Positions 25,748-35,148 of a stretch of DNA of 64,000 bases are shown here, piece after piece; position 1 is the first letter of the stretch; every line of letters begins with the position of its first letter. The translations under genes and the position numbers were made by a program. The notes below the pieces were generated by a model that worked only from the letters and a program-made list of their open reading frames with translations, ran no database searches and had not been told where the DNA came from. The DNA is taken from positions 30,251 to 94,250 of the forward strand of contig NZ_JBCNYA010000015.1 of the NCBI RefSeq assembly GCF_049727805.1. Direction: 5' to 3'. The DNA comes from Frateuria_A sp049727805 (GTDB lineage: Bacteria > Pseudomonadota > Gammaproteobacteria > Xanthomonadales > Rhodanobacteraceae).

Positions 25748-26782
25748 TCAGGTCCAGGAGCAGACCACCTTGCCGCACTGGCCGGCGTCCATCAGGTCGA
25801 AGCCCCTCTGGAAATCGTCGATGGCGATCTGGTGGGTCAGTACCTTCTGCAGCGGGAAGCCCGTCAGCACCATCTGGGTCATCTTGTACCAGGTCTCGTA
25901 CATGCGCCGGCCGTAGATGCCCTGCAGGGTGAGCCCCTTGAAGATCACCTTGTCCCAGTCGATACCCGCGCCCTTGGGCTGGATACCCAGCAGGGCGATC
26001 TTGCCGCCGTGGTACATCACGTCGAGCATGTCGTTGAAGGCGCGCGGGTTGCCGCTCATTTCCAGGCCCACGTCGAAGCCTTCCATGTGCAGGTCCTTGA
26101 CCACCTCGCGCAGCGACTGGTTGGCCACGTTGACCACGCGGGTGGCGCCCATGTCGGCGGCCAGTTTCAGGCGGTAGTCGTTGACGTCGGTGACCACTAC
26201 GTTGCGTGCGCCCACGTGCTTGGCGATGCCTGCGGCGATGATGCCGATCGGGCCGGCGCCGGTGATCAGCACGTCCTCGCCGATCAGGTCGAACTCGAGC
26301 GCGCAGTGCGCGGCGTTGCCGTAGGGATCGAAGAAGGCGGCCAGCTCCGATGGGATCTGGTCGGGAATCGGCCAGAGATTGGAGGCCGGCACCGCAACGA
26401 ACTCGGCGAAGGCGCCATTGCGGTTGACGCCGATGCCCACCGTGTTGGGGCACAGGTGCTGGCGGCCGGCGCGGCAGTTGCGGCAGTGCCCGCAGACGAT
26501 GTGGCCCTCGGCCGAGACGCGGTCGCCCACCTTGTAGCCGGTCACCGCGCTGCCGAGTTCGGCGATGCGGCCGACGAACTCGTGGCCGATGGTCAGGCCC
26601 TGCGGGATCGTGCGCTGGGACCATTCGTCCCACTTGTAGATGTGCAGGTCGGTGCCGCAGATGGCGGTCTTCTCGACCTTGATCAACACCTCGTTGGGGC
26701 CGATCTGCGGAACCGGCACCTCTTCCATCCAGATGCCCTGTTCGGGCTTGCGCTTGACCAGGGCTTTCATCGTCTGCGGCAT
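25748..26782 (-). CDS. tdh: L-threonine 3-dehydrogenase
   Basis: 344 residues of the zinc medium-chain dehydrogenase type. The catalytic-zinc cysteine is in AICGTDLHIY near 42, with GHEFVG near 69; the structural zinc lobe is CGHCRNCRAGRQHLC near 97-111. The NAD-binding GAGPIG loop is near 175. Tdh oxidises threonine to 2-amino-3-ketobutyrate, which Kbl converts to glycine; glycine in turn feeds the cleavage system (gcvP, 47.5-50.4 kb). The substrate-loop block YGRRMYETWYK near 295 is typical of Tdh. Confidence 0.97.
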   Translation of the reverse strand: MPQTMKALVKRKPEQGIWMEEVPVPQIGPNEVLIKVEKTAICGTDLHIYKWDEWSQRTIPQGLTIGHEFVGRIAELGSAVTGYKVGDRVSAEGHIVCGHCRNCRAGRQHLCPNTVGIGVNRNGAFAEFVAVPASNLWPIPDQIPSELAAFFDPYGNAAHCALEFDLIGEDVLITGAGPIGIIAAGIAKHVGARNVVVTDVNDYRLKLAADMGATRVVNVANQSLREVVKDLHMEGFDVGLEMSGNPRAFNDMLDVMYHGGKIALLGIQPKGAGIDWDKVIFKGLTLQGIYGRRMYETWYKMTQMVLTGFPLQKVLTHQIAIDDFQRGFDLMDAGQCGKVVCSWT

Positions 26783-26827
26783 GGGACACCATCGTCTGGC
26801 CCGCGAAGGCGGGCGGGGAAGACGATG

Positions 26828-26833
26828 ATTATA
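26828..26833 (-). promoter_or_regulatory. -10 element of the tdh-kbl promoter
   Basis: A perfect TATAAT on the minus strand lies 46 bases upstream of the tdh start. The nearest -35-like hexamer, TTGCAC, is 20 bases away, longer than ideal. Confidence 0.5.
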
Positions 26834-26860
26834 GGGCCGCCGCGAAGCCGGCCGTGCAAC

Positions 26861-27112
26861 TCAGCCGAGCGAGCGCCAGACGATCGAGAAGGCCAGGCTG
26901 ATGAGGACGCACACCGTCAGCCAGAAGCCGAAGTTGTTCTTGTCCCAGATCGGCTTGCGGCTCGCCTCTGGCTCCTCCTGCGCGGGGCGCAGGGGAACGG
27001 GCTGGGCCGCCGGACGGACGCTGGCTGCGGGCGCGGCAGCGCCTGGACGATGACTGATGACAGCCCCGTGCCCACCTTCCTGGTCGTGTTCCGCGTCGAT
27101 TCGGTGCGCCAT
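26861..27112 (-). CDS. Small membrane protein, unknown
   Basis: 83 residues from an ATG at 27112. Residues 1-55 are polar, rich in alanine, proline and glutamine; a single transmembrane segment follows (FGFWLTVCVLISLAFSIVW, about 61-79) with a short basic tail. The pattern of disordered cytosolic region plus C-terminal anchor is protein-like, and the frame uses the codon bias of its neighbours. No clear ribosome site precedes the start, so a shorter version or a non-coding frame remains possible. It lies between tdh and the divergent miaA. Confidence 0.5.
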   Translation of the reverse strand: MAHRIDAEHDQEGGHGAVISHRPGAAAPAASVRPAAQPVPLRPAQEEPEASRKPIWDKNNFGFWLTVCVLISLAFSIVWRSLG

Positions 27113-27274
27113 GGCGTGAATTCTATGTGTCGCCGTATGTCGATGGTGCGCCCCCGCAGGTGCGCAGGCAAGCCGCTGGCGGGCAAGGCACCCCCGAGAA
27201 CGTGATCCACTTCACTCGAAGAAGCTTTTCCACGCCGCGGTGGAGTCCCTGCGCGCGCCACCTACAATGCGCCG

Positions 27275-28213
27275 ATGCCTGCCGATGCGCGCCCGCCTGC
27301 CGTATTCCTGATGGGCCCGACCGCATCGGGCAAGACCGCGCTGGCCTGTGCGCTGCGCGAGCGCTTTGCGGTGGAACTGGTGAGCGTGGACTCGGCGCTG
27401 GTCTATCGCGGGCTGGACATCGGCGCCGCCAAACCCGATGCCGCCACGCTGGCGCGACACCCGCACGCGCTGCTGGACCTGCGCGATCCGGCCGAGCCTT
27501 ACTCGGCGGCCGACTTCCGCGCCGATGCGCTGGCCGCCATGGCGCGCATCCAGGCACAGGGCCGCGTGCCGCTGCTGGTCGGCGGCACCGGGCTGTATTT
27601 CCGTGCGCTGCAGCGTGGACTTTCGGCATTGCCCGATGCGGCACCCGGAATCCGCGCGCGCCTGGCCGGCGAGGCGGCCGTGCATGGCTGGCCCGCATTG
27701 CATGCGCGGCTGGCCACGCTGGATCCGGTCGCCGCGGCGCGCATCGGTCCCAACGACGCCCAGCGCCTGCAGCGCGCGCTGGAAGTGATCGAGCTGACCG
27801 GCCGGCCGCTTTCCGGTCAGCAGACCGGCGGCAGCGGCGAGCGTTTTCCCTGGCGCGTGCTCAAGCTGGCGCTGCTGCCGGCCGACCGCGGCGAACTGCA
27901 TGCCCGCATCGAGCAACGCTTCGACGCCATGCTGGCGGCGGGCTTCCTGGACGAGGTGCGTGCGCTGCGCGCGCGCGGTGACCTGGATCCGGGCCTGCCG
28001 GCGCTGCGCGCGGTCGGTTACCGCCAGGCCTGGGAGCACCTGGACGGCATCACCGATACGGCGACCTTCCGCGACAAGGGCATCTTCGCCACCCGCCAGC
28101 TGGCCAAGCGGCAGATCACCTGGCTGCGCGCGGAACTGGACGCGCGCGTGCTCGATCCGGACCAGGCGGACCTGCCCGGCCGTGCCTGCCGCGCGCTGGA
28201 TCTGTTCCTGTAG
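27275..28213 (+). CDS. miaA: tRNA dimethylallyltransferase
   Basis: 312 residues. The P-loop GPTASGKT is at about 14-21, VSVDSALVYRGLDIGAAKP near 38-56 marks the tRNA/DMAPP site, and LLVGGTGLYFRAL near 103 is the second family block. It attaches a dimethylallyl group to A37 of tRNAs reading UNN codons. The order miaA-hfq-hflX-hflK-hflC-yjeT-purA is the same as in enterobacteria, although mutL is not directly upstream here. TACAAT at 27263-27268 sits so close to the start that only a very short leader would be possible if it is the -10. Confidence 0.97.
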   Translation: MPADARPPAVFLMGPTASGKTALACALRERFAVELVSVDSALVYRGLDIGAAKPDAATLARHPHALLDLRDPAEPYSAADFRADALAAMARIQAQGRVPLLVGGTGLYFRALQRGLSALPDAAPGIRARLAGEAAVHGWPALHARLATLDPVAAARIGPNDAQRLQRALEVIELTGRPLSGQQTGGSGERFPWRVLKLALLPADRGELHARIEQRFDAMLAAGFLDEVRALRARGDLDPGLPALRAVGYRQAWEHLDGITDTATFRDKGIFATRQLAKRQITWLRAELDARVLDPDQADLPGRACRALDLFL

Positions 28214-28361
28214 AGGCCGCTTCTGGCAAAAGCGGCATGCGTCGCGGTTCCCCAGCTTCCGCCCGCCATTTAAAAGCGGTTAATATCCCCTCGACTTGGG
28301 CCGGTCGCCACGTGCGCGACTTTTCTCCGGCCCGCGCAGGTTCGCGAGGGGGTACAACAAC

Positions 28362-28631
28362 ATGTCCAAAGGGCAGTCATTGCAGGATCCGTTTCTCAAC
28401 GCACTTCGCCGTGAGCGCGTTCCGGTCGCCATCTACCTGGTCAACGGCATCAAGCTGCAGGGAACGATCGAATCGTTCGACCAGTTCGTGGTGCTGCTGC
28501 GCAACCAGGTGAGCCAGATGGTCTACAAGCACGCCATCTCCACCGTCGTACCCAGCCGCAACGTGCGCATGGGCAACGGCCACGAAGGCCACGTCGACGC
28601 ACACGCCACGTCCGCCGAGGGCGAGGACTGA
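28362..28631 (+). CDS. hfq: RNA chaperone Hfq
   Basis: 89 residues from the ATG at 28362 behind GAGGGGG. Sm1 and Sm2 motifs are complete: the QDPFLNALRRERVPV distal/proximal face residues, IYLVNGIKLQGTIESFDQFVVLL, and YKHAISTVVPSR with the proximal-rim K-H. The C-terminal tail is short and ends in acidic residues. Hfq hexamers pair small RNAs with mRNAs. An in-frame start at 28296 would add residues outside the family. Confidence 0.98.
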   Translation: MSKGQSLQDPFLNALRRERVPVAIYLVNGIKLQGTIESFDQFVVLLRNQVSQMVYKHAISTVVPSRNVRMGNGHEGHVDAHATSAEGED

Positions 28632-28796
28632 CCCAGGCAAGGCGTTGCATGCCGCCGGCGGGTTGCCTGGCCCGTCGGCGGCGGTCGCGCATGCGGCCTT
28701 GCCGTCGTGGGGGCGGCGATCGGCATACAATGCCGCCCCCGACCCCAGCCACCGGCGCTGCGCCGACGGCATGCATCCACAGGCCACGCCAACCTA

Positions 28797-30131
28797 GTGT
28801 TCGATAGACAAAAGAAAGGCGAACGCGCCGTACTCGTCCTGCCGCACGCCCGCGGCGAGGGCGACGCCGCCCGCCGCGCGGAGGAGTTCGCCGAACTGGT
28901 GCGTTCGGCCGGTGCGGAGGTGCTCGCCAGCGTCGCCGCGCGCGTCGAGGACCCCAACCCCCGCTACTACATCGGCACCGGCAAGGCCGAAGAGGTCGCC
29001 GAGGCCGTGCGCGCCACCGAAGCGGACGTGGTCCTGGTCGACCATCTGCTGACCCCGGTGCAGGAGCGCAACCTGGAAAAGCTGCTCGCCGTGCGCGTGG
29101 TCGACCGTGCCGGGTTGATCCTGGATATCTTCGCGCAGCGCGCCCGCTCGCACGAAGGCAAGCTGGAAGTGGAGCTGGCCCAGCTCAAGCACCTGGCCAC
29201 GCGGCTGGTGCGCGGCTGGACCCACCTGGAGCGCCAGCGCGGCGGCGCCATCGGCCTGCGCGGCCCCGGCGAAACGCAGCTGGAAACCGACCGCCGCCTG
29301 CTCGGCGAGCGCGTGAAGATGCTCACCCGGCGCCTGGAGCGGGTGCAGGTGCAGCGCACCCAGCAGCGCCGCGCGCGCCTGCGCAACACGGTGCCGCGGG
29401 TGGCGCTGGTCGGCTACACCAACGCCGGCAAGTCCACCTTGTTCAATGCGCTGACCGAAGGCGACGTGTTCGCCGCGAACCTGCTGTTCGCCACGCTCGA
29501 CCCGACCGTGCGCAAGATCGAGGACCTGTCCTGCGGCCCGGCGGTGCTCGCTGACACTGTGGGCTTCATCCGCGAGTTGCCGCACGACCTGGTGGCCGCC
29601 TTCCGCGCGACCCTGGCCGAGGCACGCGACGCCGACCTGTTGCTGCACGTCAGCGACGCGGCCGACGAGGAGCGCGAGCGGTTGCACCGCGTGGTCGACG
29701 GCGTGCTGGAGGAGATCGGCGCCGGCGACGTGCCGCAACTCCATGTGATGAACAAGATCGATGTGCTGCGGGAAGGCGAGGCCGGCGCCCGCCCCGGCAC
29801 CGAGCCGCGCATCGTGCGCGACGGCGAGGGCCGGCCCACCCAGGTCTGGCTTTCCGCCCGTACCGGCGAAGGACTGGAGCTGCTGCGCCAGGCCCTGGGC
29901 GAGCGGCTCGGCGGCGAGCGCGTGCAGACCGAGTTGCAACTGCCGCTTTCGGCCGGGCGCCTGCATGCGCGCCTGCGCGCCGCCGGCGCCATCGCCGGGG
30001 AATCGGTGGACGAGCACGGCTGGCGCCTGCAGATCGATGCGCCGCGCAGCGTGATCGCGCCGCTGGGCGGCGGCCATCCGCAGGATGCCGCGCTGCTGCG
30101 CGACGTGCTGGGTTCGCCGGACGCGCCGTAG
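28797..30131 (+). CDS. hflX: Ribosome-associated GTPase HflX
   Basis: 444 residues starting at the GTG at 28797 (VFDRQKKGERAVLV), which aligns with the MFDRY start of the E. coli protein; the upstream in-frame ATG at 28707 precedes the family. The N-terminal HflX domain has YYIGTGKAEE and DIFAQRARSHEGKLQ/E-type blocks; GLRGPGETQLE near 160 leads into the G domain with GYTNAGKS (G1), DPTVRK, DTVGF (G3) and NKID (G4). It splits stalled ribosomes after stress. TACAAT at 28726-28731 may supply its own -10 element. Confidence 0.96.
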   Translation: MFDRQKKGERAVLVLPHARGEGDAARRAEEFAELVRSAGAEVLASVAARVEDPNPRYYIGTGKAEEVAEAVRATEADVVLVDHLLTPVQERNLEKLLAVRVVDRAGLILDIFAQRARSHEGKLEVELAQLKHLATRLVRGWTHLERQRGGAIGLRGPGETQLETDRRLLGERVKMLTRRLERVQVQRTQQRRARLRNTVPRVALVGYTNAGKSTLFNALTEGDVFAANLLFATLDPTVRKIEDLSCGPAVLADTVGFIRELPHDLVAAFRATLAEARDADLLLHVSDAADEERERLHRVVDGVLEEIGAGDVPQLHVMNKIDVLREGEAGARPGTEPRIVRDGEGRPTQVWLSARTGEGLELLRQALGERLGGERVQTELQLPLSAGRLHARLRAAGAIAGESVDEHGWRLQIDAPRSVIAPLGGGHPQDAALLRDVLGSPDAP

Positions 30132-30373
30132 CTGCCGCTCCCCACGGACAGAGGCCGCACCGGCCGCGCGGGAATGCCCACCAGGCCACGCGCCAATTCA
30201 CCTCTGCTAGACTAACCGGCGTTTGTGCGGCGTTCGTCCGCCCGCACCGAGATCGATCGCGGCGCGCCGCGATTCACCCACCCCGACCTCGACGCTGCGC
30301 TCTATGGCCCTGATTCTGCAACGCATCCACCGGCCCCTCCCGCCGGCCTGCCCCTTGCCCCGAGGAGACTGAG

Positions 30374-31414
30374 ATGGCCTGGAACGAGCCCGGCAACGGC
30401 CAGCGCGATCCCTGGAGCAACAAGCGCCCCGGCGGCGGCAACCAGGGCCTCGACGATGCCCTCAAGCGGCTGCGCGCACGCCTCGGCAAGCATGGCGGCC
30501 CCGGCGGCATCATCACCATCGTGCTGGCGCTGGTGCTGGCCTGGCTGCTGCTCAGCAGCGCCACCGTCATCGACGCCCGCCAGGCCGGCGTGGTGCTGCG
30601 CTTCGGCCAGTACAGCCGCACGCTGCCGCCGGGCTTCCACTTCAAGCTGCCGCAGCCGGTCGAGACGGTGACCAAGGTGGAGACCACCCGCGTGCGCTCG
30701 CTGCAGGACAGCGTGCGCATGCTCACCCGCGACGAAAACATCATCACCATCGACTTCACCGTGCAGTACCAGGTGTCCGATGCGCGCGCCTACCTGTTCG
30801 CGGTGGATGACGTTGAAGACACCATCGCCGCGGCGTCCGAGGCTGCCGTGCGCTCGGTGATCGGCCGCAGCGACATGGACACGATCCTCTCCGGCGAAGG
30901 CGCCGCGCTGGTCGGCGAGGCCAGCCAGGCCCTGCAGAAGACCCTCGACGGCTACCACTGCGGCCTGCAGGTCACCGCGGTGAGCTTCCAGAACGTGTCG
31001 CCGCCGGCCGAGGTCAAGGACGCCTTCGACGACGTCAACAAGGCGCGCGAGGACAAGCAGAGCATCGAGAACGGTGCGCTGGCCTACGCCAACAAGGTGG
31101 TGCCGGTGGCCCGCGGCGACGCCTCGCGCATAGCCGCCGAGGCGGCCGGCTACAAGGCCGAGCGCGTCGCCCGTGCGCAAGGCGACGCCGCGCGCTTCGA
31201 CCTGTTGCTGAAGGAATACAAGGCCGCGCCGGAAGTGACCCGCAAGCGCCTGTGGCTGGAAACGATGGAGCAGGTGATGGCCGGCAACCGCAAGGTGATC
31301 GACGGCTCCGGCGGCCGCACCATCATCAATCTGCCGCCCGCCCCGGCGGCCAGCCCTGCGACCGCCGCCACCGTCACCACCGATGACGCCGCCGACAAGG
31401 GGAGCCAGCCATGA
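30374..31414 (+). CDS. hflK: FtsH regulator HflK (SPFH protein)
   Basis: 346 residues. A glycine/asparagine-rich cytosolic N-terminus (about 1-50) is followed by one transmembrane helix (IVLALVLAWLLLSSATVID, about 52-70) and a periplasmic SPFH/band-7 domain starting VVLRFGQYSRTLPPGFHFKLP, then a long coiled helix. HflK and HflC form the cage around the FtsH protease. The stop overlaps the hflC start by four bases, so the two are made together in the 1:1 ratio of the complex. The 242-base gap upstream holds a TAGACT -10-like hexamer near 30207. Confidence 0.96.
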   Translation: MAWNEPGNGQRDPWSNKRPGGGNQGLDDALKRLRARLGKHGGPGGIITIVLALVLAWLLLSSATVIDARQAGVVLRFGQYSRTLPPGFHFKLPQPVETVTKVETTRVRSLQDSVRMLTRDENIITIDFTVQYQVSDARAYLFAVDDVEDTIAAASEAAVRSVIGRSDMDTILSGEGAALVGEASQALQKTLDGYHCGLQVTAVSFQNVSPPAEVKDAFDDVNKAREDKQSIENGALAYANKVVPVARGDASRIAAEAAGYKAERVARAQGDAARFDLLLKEYKAAPEVTRKRLWLETMEQVMAGNRKVIDGSGGRTIINLPPAPAASPATAATVTTDDAADKGSQP

Positions 31415-32277
31415 AGATCGTCGGCATCGTGATCGCGGTACTGCTGGTACTGCTGGGCCTCAACAGCGCCTTCGTGGTGCGCGAGGGGCAGAGCGCGCTG
31501 CTGCTGCAGTTCGGCCGCATCGTGCAGACCGACTACGCGCCCGGTCTGCACTTCAAGGCGCCGCTGATCCAGCAGGTGGTGCGTTTCGACAGCCGCATCC
31601 AGGGCCTGGATGCGCCGCCGGAGCGCTACTTCACCTCAGAGAAGAAGAGCGTCAATGTCGACTTCTACGTGAAGTGGAAGATCGCCGACAACGCCGCCTA
31701 CTACCGCGCCACCAGCGGCGACGCCAACCAGGCGGCACAGCGGCTGAGCCCGGTGGTGAAGGACGCGCTGCGCTTCGAGTTCAATTCGCGCACCCTGCAG
31801 GACCTGATCGCCGGCGGCCGCAAGGACATCACCGAGCGCGTGCGCAAGCAGACCGACACCATCGCGCGCAGGAACCTGGGCATCGCCGTGGTCGACGTAC
31901 GCATCAAGCGCATCGATCTGCCCGAGGAAGTGAGCGAGTCGGTCTACAAGCGCATGCGTGCCGAGCGCCTGCAACTGGCCAACGAGCTGCGCTATACCGG
32001 CCAGGAGCTGGCCGAGAAGATCAAGGCCGATGCCGACCGCCAGGGCCAGGTGCTGCGCGCCGATGCCGAGCGCGACGCGGCGACCGTGCGCGGCCAGGGC
32101 GACGCCCAGGCGGCGGCGATCTACGCGCAGGCCTATGGCCAGGATCCCGAGTTCTTCGCGTTCTATCGAAGCCTGTCGGCGTACAAGCAGGGTTTCGCCG
32201 ATGGCAAGGGCACGCTGGTGCTCAAGCCCGACTCGGAACTGCTGCGCTATTTCGAGAACGGCGCCGCCAAGCGCTGA
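31411..32277 (+). CDS. hflC: FtsH regulator HflC (SPFH protein)
   Basis: 288 residues. A single N-terminal signal-anchor helix (IVGIVIAVLLVLLGLNSAFVV) is followed by the band-7 domain (VREGQSALLLQFGRIV, then YAPGLHFKAP) and a helical tail with EKIKADADRQGQVLRADAERD-type heptads. It partners HflK. The family's C-terminal block, a YRSLSAYKQGF stretch, is intact. It is translationally coupled to hflK and followed after four bases by yjeT. Confidence 0.96.
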   Translation: MKIVGIVIAVLLVLLGLNSAFVVREGQSALLLQFGRIVQTDYAPGLHFKAPLIQQVVRFDSRIQGLDAPPERYFTSEKKSVNVDFYVKWKIADNAAYYRATSGDANQAAQRLSPVVKDALRFEFNSRTLQDLIAGGRKDITERVRKQTDTIARRNLGIAVVDVRIKRIDLPEEVSESVYKRMRAERLQLANELRYTGQELAEKIKADADRQGQVLRADAERDAATVRGQGDAQAAAIYAQAYGQDPEFFAFYRSLSAYKQGFADGKGTLVLKPDSELLRYFENGAAKR

Positions 32278-32281
32278 AGCC

Positions 32282-32467
32282 ATGCCGCACGAACTCACCC
32301 TCGCGCTGTGCCTGGTGCTGGTGCTCGAAGGCCTGATGCTGTTCGCCGCCCCGCGCCACTGGCAGTCGATGGTGCGCCAGGCGCTGGAGCTCAGGCCGCG
32401 CACGCTGCGCGTGTTCGGCGCGGTGGCGGTGATCGCCGGGCTCGCCGTGCTGCAACTGGTGCGCTGA
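32282..32467 (+). CDS. yjeT: DUF2065 small inner-membrane protein (YjeT family)
   Basis: 61 residues with two predicted membrane helices, LTLALCLVLVLEGLMLFAA and TLRVFGAVAVIAGLAVLQLV, joined by a basic loop around PRHWQSMV. It matches the DUF2065/YjeT family in length and topology and occupies that gene's usual slot between hflC and purA. Function is not established; a link to the HflKC-FtsH complex is inferred from conserved synteny only. Confidence 0.88.
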   Translation: MPHELTLALCLVLVLEGLMLFAAPRHWQSMVRQALELRPRTLRVFGAVAVIAGLAVLQLVR

Positions 32468-32528
32468 AGCTTTTCCTGTTTCCCACACTCACGGCTCCTG
32501 CGGGAGCACCCAACGAGCGAGAACTTTC

Positions 32529-33821
32529 ATGGGCAAGTCAGTCGTCATCCTTGGAGCCCAGTGGGGCGACGAAGGCAAGGGCAAGATCGTCGACCTGCTG
32601 ACCGAGCGGGTCAGTGCCGTGGCGCGCTTCCAGGGCGGCCACAACGCCGGCCATACGCTGGTGATCAAGGGCAAGAAGACCGTGTTGCACCTGATCCCCT
32701 CGGGCATCCTGCGCGACGACGCGCTGTGCCTGATCGGCAACGGCGTGGTGCTCTCGCCCGAGGCGCTGATCAACGAGATCGCCGAGCTCGAGGCGCAGGG
32801 CGTGGACGTGCGCCCGCGCGTGAAGATCAGCCCGGCGACGCCGCTGATCATGCCGTACCACATCGCGGTCGATAAGGCGCGCGAGGCGGCGGCCGGCAAG
32901 AGCGCGATCGGCACCACCGGCCGCGGCATCGGCCCGGCCTACGAGGACAAGGTCGCCCGCCGCTCGATCCGCGTGGCCGATCTGATGTACCCGCACGAAC
33001 TCCCGGCGCAGATCAAGGCCGCGGTCGAGTACCACAACTTCATCCTGACCCAGTGGCTTAAAAGCGAGCCGGTCGACTACCAGAAGGTGCTCGACGACGC
33101 GCTGGCCTGGGGTGAATACATCCGCCCGCTGGTCGACGACGTGGCCACCATCCTGCACGACGTGCGCAAGGAAGGCGGCAACATCCTGTTCGAAGGCGCG
33201 CAGGGCGCGCTGCTGGACATCGACCACGGCACCTATCCCTACGTCACCTCGTCCAACACCACCGTCGGCGGCGCGCTGGCCGGCACCGGCGTGGGCGCCT
33301 GCGACATCGACTATGTGCTGGGCATCTGCAAGGCCTACGCCACGCGCGTGGGCGGTGGCCCGTTCCCGACCGAGCTCGAGGACGAGATGGGCGAGCGCCT
33401 GCGCAAGGTCGGCAACGAGTTCGGCGCCAGCACCGGCCGTCCGCGCCGCTGCGGCTGGATCGACCTGGTGGCCTTGAAGCGCGCGGTGCAGATCAACGGC
33501 ATCAACGGCCTGGCGATCACCAAGCTGGACGTGCTCGATGGCCTGCCGTCGATCAAGGTCTGCGTGGCCTACGAATACCGCGGCAAGCGCCGCGAGCTGG
33601 CGCCGCTGGACGCCGACGGCTGGGCCGAGTGCAAGCCGGTGTACCTGGAGTTTCCGGGCTGGGAGGAATCCACCGCCGGCATCCGCGACTGGAACAAGCT
33701 GCCGGCCGCCGCGCGTGCCTACCTGCGCGCGGTAGAGGAGTTGTCTGGCTGCCGCCTGGCCATCGTCGCCACCGGCGCCGACCGCGACGACACCATCGTG
33801 CTGGACGATCCATTCGCCTGA
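32529..33821 (+). CDS. purA: Adenylosuccinate synthetase
   Basis: 430 residues, standard bacterial length. The GTP-binding start QWGDEGKGK lies at 12-20, HNAGHT near 40, GTTGRGIGPAYEDK near 130, and ARVGGGPFPTE and GRPRRCGW near 270-310 carry IMP and aspartate ligands. It joins IMP and aspartate with GTP hydrolysis, the first committed step to AMP. It closes the miaA-hfq-hfl cluster, followed by a terminator. Confidence 0.98.
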   Translation: MGKSVVILGAQWGDEGKGKIVDLLTERVSAVARFQGGHNAGHTLVIKGKKTVLHLIPSGILRDDALCLIGNGVVLSPEALINEIAELEAQGVDVRPRVKISPATPLIMPYHIAVDKAREAAAGKSAIGTTGRGIGPAYEDKVARRSIRVADLMYPHELPAQIKAAVEYHNFILTQWLKSEPVDYQKVLDDALAWGEYIRPLVDDVATILHDVRKEGGNILFEGAQGALLDIDHGTYPYVTSSNTTVGGALAGTGVGACDIDYVLGICKAYATRVGGGPFPTELEDEMGERLRKVGNEFGASTGRPRRCGWIDLVALKRAVQINGINGLAITKLDVLDGLPSIKVCVAYEYRGKRRELAPLDADGWAECKPVYLEFPGWEESTAGIRDWNKLPAAARAYLRAVEELSGCRLAIVATGADRDDTIVLDDPFA

Positions 33822-33841
33822 GCGGCCACGCGCAAGCCACG

Positions 33842-33867
33842 AAAGCCCCGCCTCGGTGGGGCTTTTT
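33842..33867 (+). terminator. Terminator of purA
   Basis: AAAGCCCC pairs with GGGGCTTT around an eight-base loop and is followed by further T residues (five in all). It lies 20 bases after the purA stop. Confidence 0.9.
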
Positions 33868-33903
33868 CGTTTCGATGGGAGGCTCTGCTGCGGTCGGTAC
33901 CGC

Positions 33904-34131
33904 TCAGTACATCCGCATCGACGAGGCGCGGATCACGAAGGGATCGGACTCCGCCTCCACTCCGGAGGCGATGCGCGCCAGCTCGTCGTCGAGCTGCTGC
34001 ACCGCCTGGCCGGTGCCCTGCATCCGTTCGCGCAGCAACGCGTTCTCGCGCATCAGGCGGTCGCATTCGTCGTGCAGGGCGCGCATCGAGCGCTCCAGTT
34101 GGTTGCAGCGCAGTTGCAGGGGATGTCGCAT
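33904..34131 (-). CDS. Small coiled-coil protein, unknown
   Basis: 75 residues from an ATG at 34131. Almost the whole chain is a predicted coiled coil with leucine/methionine heptads (LQLRCNQLERSMRAL, then RLMRENALLRERM, then VQQLDDELARIA), reminiscent of SlyX-like or ZapB-like small proteins, though no specific family is recognised. The frame uses normal local codon bias and converges on the purA terminator. GAGAAC lies upstream as a weak ribosome site. Confidence 0.6.
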   Translation of the reverse strand: MRHPLQLRCNQLERSMRALHDECDRLMRENALLRERMQGTGQAVQQLDDELARIASGVEAESDPFVIRASSMRMY

Positions 34132-34377
34132 GGCGGGTTCTCGTTCGACGGTCAGGCGCGGGTGGGCTCGGCACGCGGTGCGAACGGTCGGCCGCAGGAC
34201 CGCCGATCGCAGGGATGATGTTGGCCGAGCGACCGTGAGGCCGTTGTCTAACTGGCGCTAGCAAAAAGCTCAGGCGTGCGGCGGCCGGGACCGGGATGGC
34301 GCGCCGGAGCAGCGGCCGGTCGACCGGTCATTCACGCGGCCCGTGCCAAAGCTCGTTCCATCGAACGGGAGAAGCGC

Positions 34378-35148
34378 GTGGCTGCAGCGGTCATACAGGG
34401 CAACGTCGGCTGGCCCCGGCGTTTGTGGATCATCCGGCACGGCGAAAGTGCGGGGAACGTCGCGCGCGACCGCGCGGAAGCTTCCGGCGCGCCTTTGATC
34501 GATCTCAAGCACCGCGATGCCGACGTGCCGCTGTCGCCGCTGGGCCTGGAACAGTCGCAGGCGCTGGGGGCATGGGCGCGCGCGCTGCCCGAGCAGGACC
34601 GGCCCACCACCTTCATGGCCTCGCCATACAGGCGGGCGCGCGAGACCGCCGTGGCGGTGGCCGCCGCGCTCGGGCGCGTAGGCGACGAAGTGGTGGTGGA
34701 CGAGCGCCTGCGCGAGAAGGAGTTCGGCGTGCTCGACCGCTACACCCGCGCCGGCATCCGCGCCAAGTTCCCCGAGCTGGCCGAGCAGCGCCAACTGGTC
34801 GGCAAGTTCTACTTCCGCCCGCCCGGCGGCGAGAGCTGGTGCGACGTGGTGTTGCGCCTGCGCAGCATGCTCGGCGATCTGCAGCGCAACCACGCGGGCG
34901 AGCGGGTGATGATCGTCGCCCACCAGGTGATAGTGAACTGCTTCCGTTACCTGATCGAGCGCATGGACGAGGGCACCATCCTGGCGATCGACCGCAACGG
35001 CGACGTGCCCAACTGCGGCATCACCGAGTACGTCGAGGCGGCGGACGGTGGCGGCCTGGTGCTCGAACGCACCAACTTCGTCGCGCCGCTGGTGGAAGCC
35101 GGATCGCCGGTGACCATCGAATCGGACCGGCCCAAGGGCGCGCGATGA
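34378..35148 (+). CDS. Histidine phosphatase superfamily protein
   Basis: 256 residues from the GTG at 34378, chosen for the GGGAGAAG eight bases upstream; an in-frame ATG at 34276 would add 34 unconserved residues. The phosphoglycerate-mutase-like catalytic motif is IIRHGESAGN near residue 18, ASPYRRARET near 82, acid loop REKEFGVLDRY near 112, and the second histidine in VAHQVIVN near 182. It is a branch-2-like phosphatase or mutase with unknown substrate. Its stop overlaps the start of the following NAD(P)HX dehydratase gene, which suggests a joint role. Confidence 0.87.
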   Translation: MAAAVIQGNVGWPRRLWIIRHGESAGNVARDRAEASGAPLIDLKHRDADVPLSPLGLEQSQALGAWARALPEQDRPTTFMASPYRRARETAVAVAAALGRVGDEVVVDERLREKEFGVLDRYTRAGIRAKFPELAEQRQLVGKFYFRPPGGESWCDVVLRLRSMLGDLQRNHAGERVMIVAHQVIVNCFRYLIERMDEGTILAIDRNGDVPNCGITEYVEAADGGGLVLERTNFVAPLVEAGSPVTIESDRPKGAR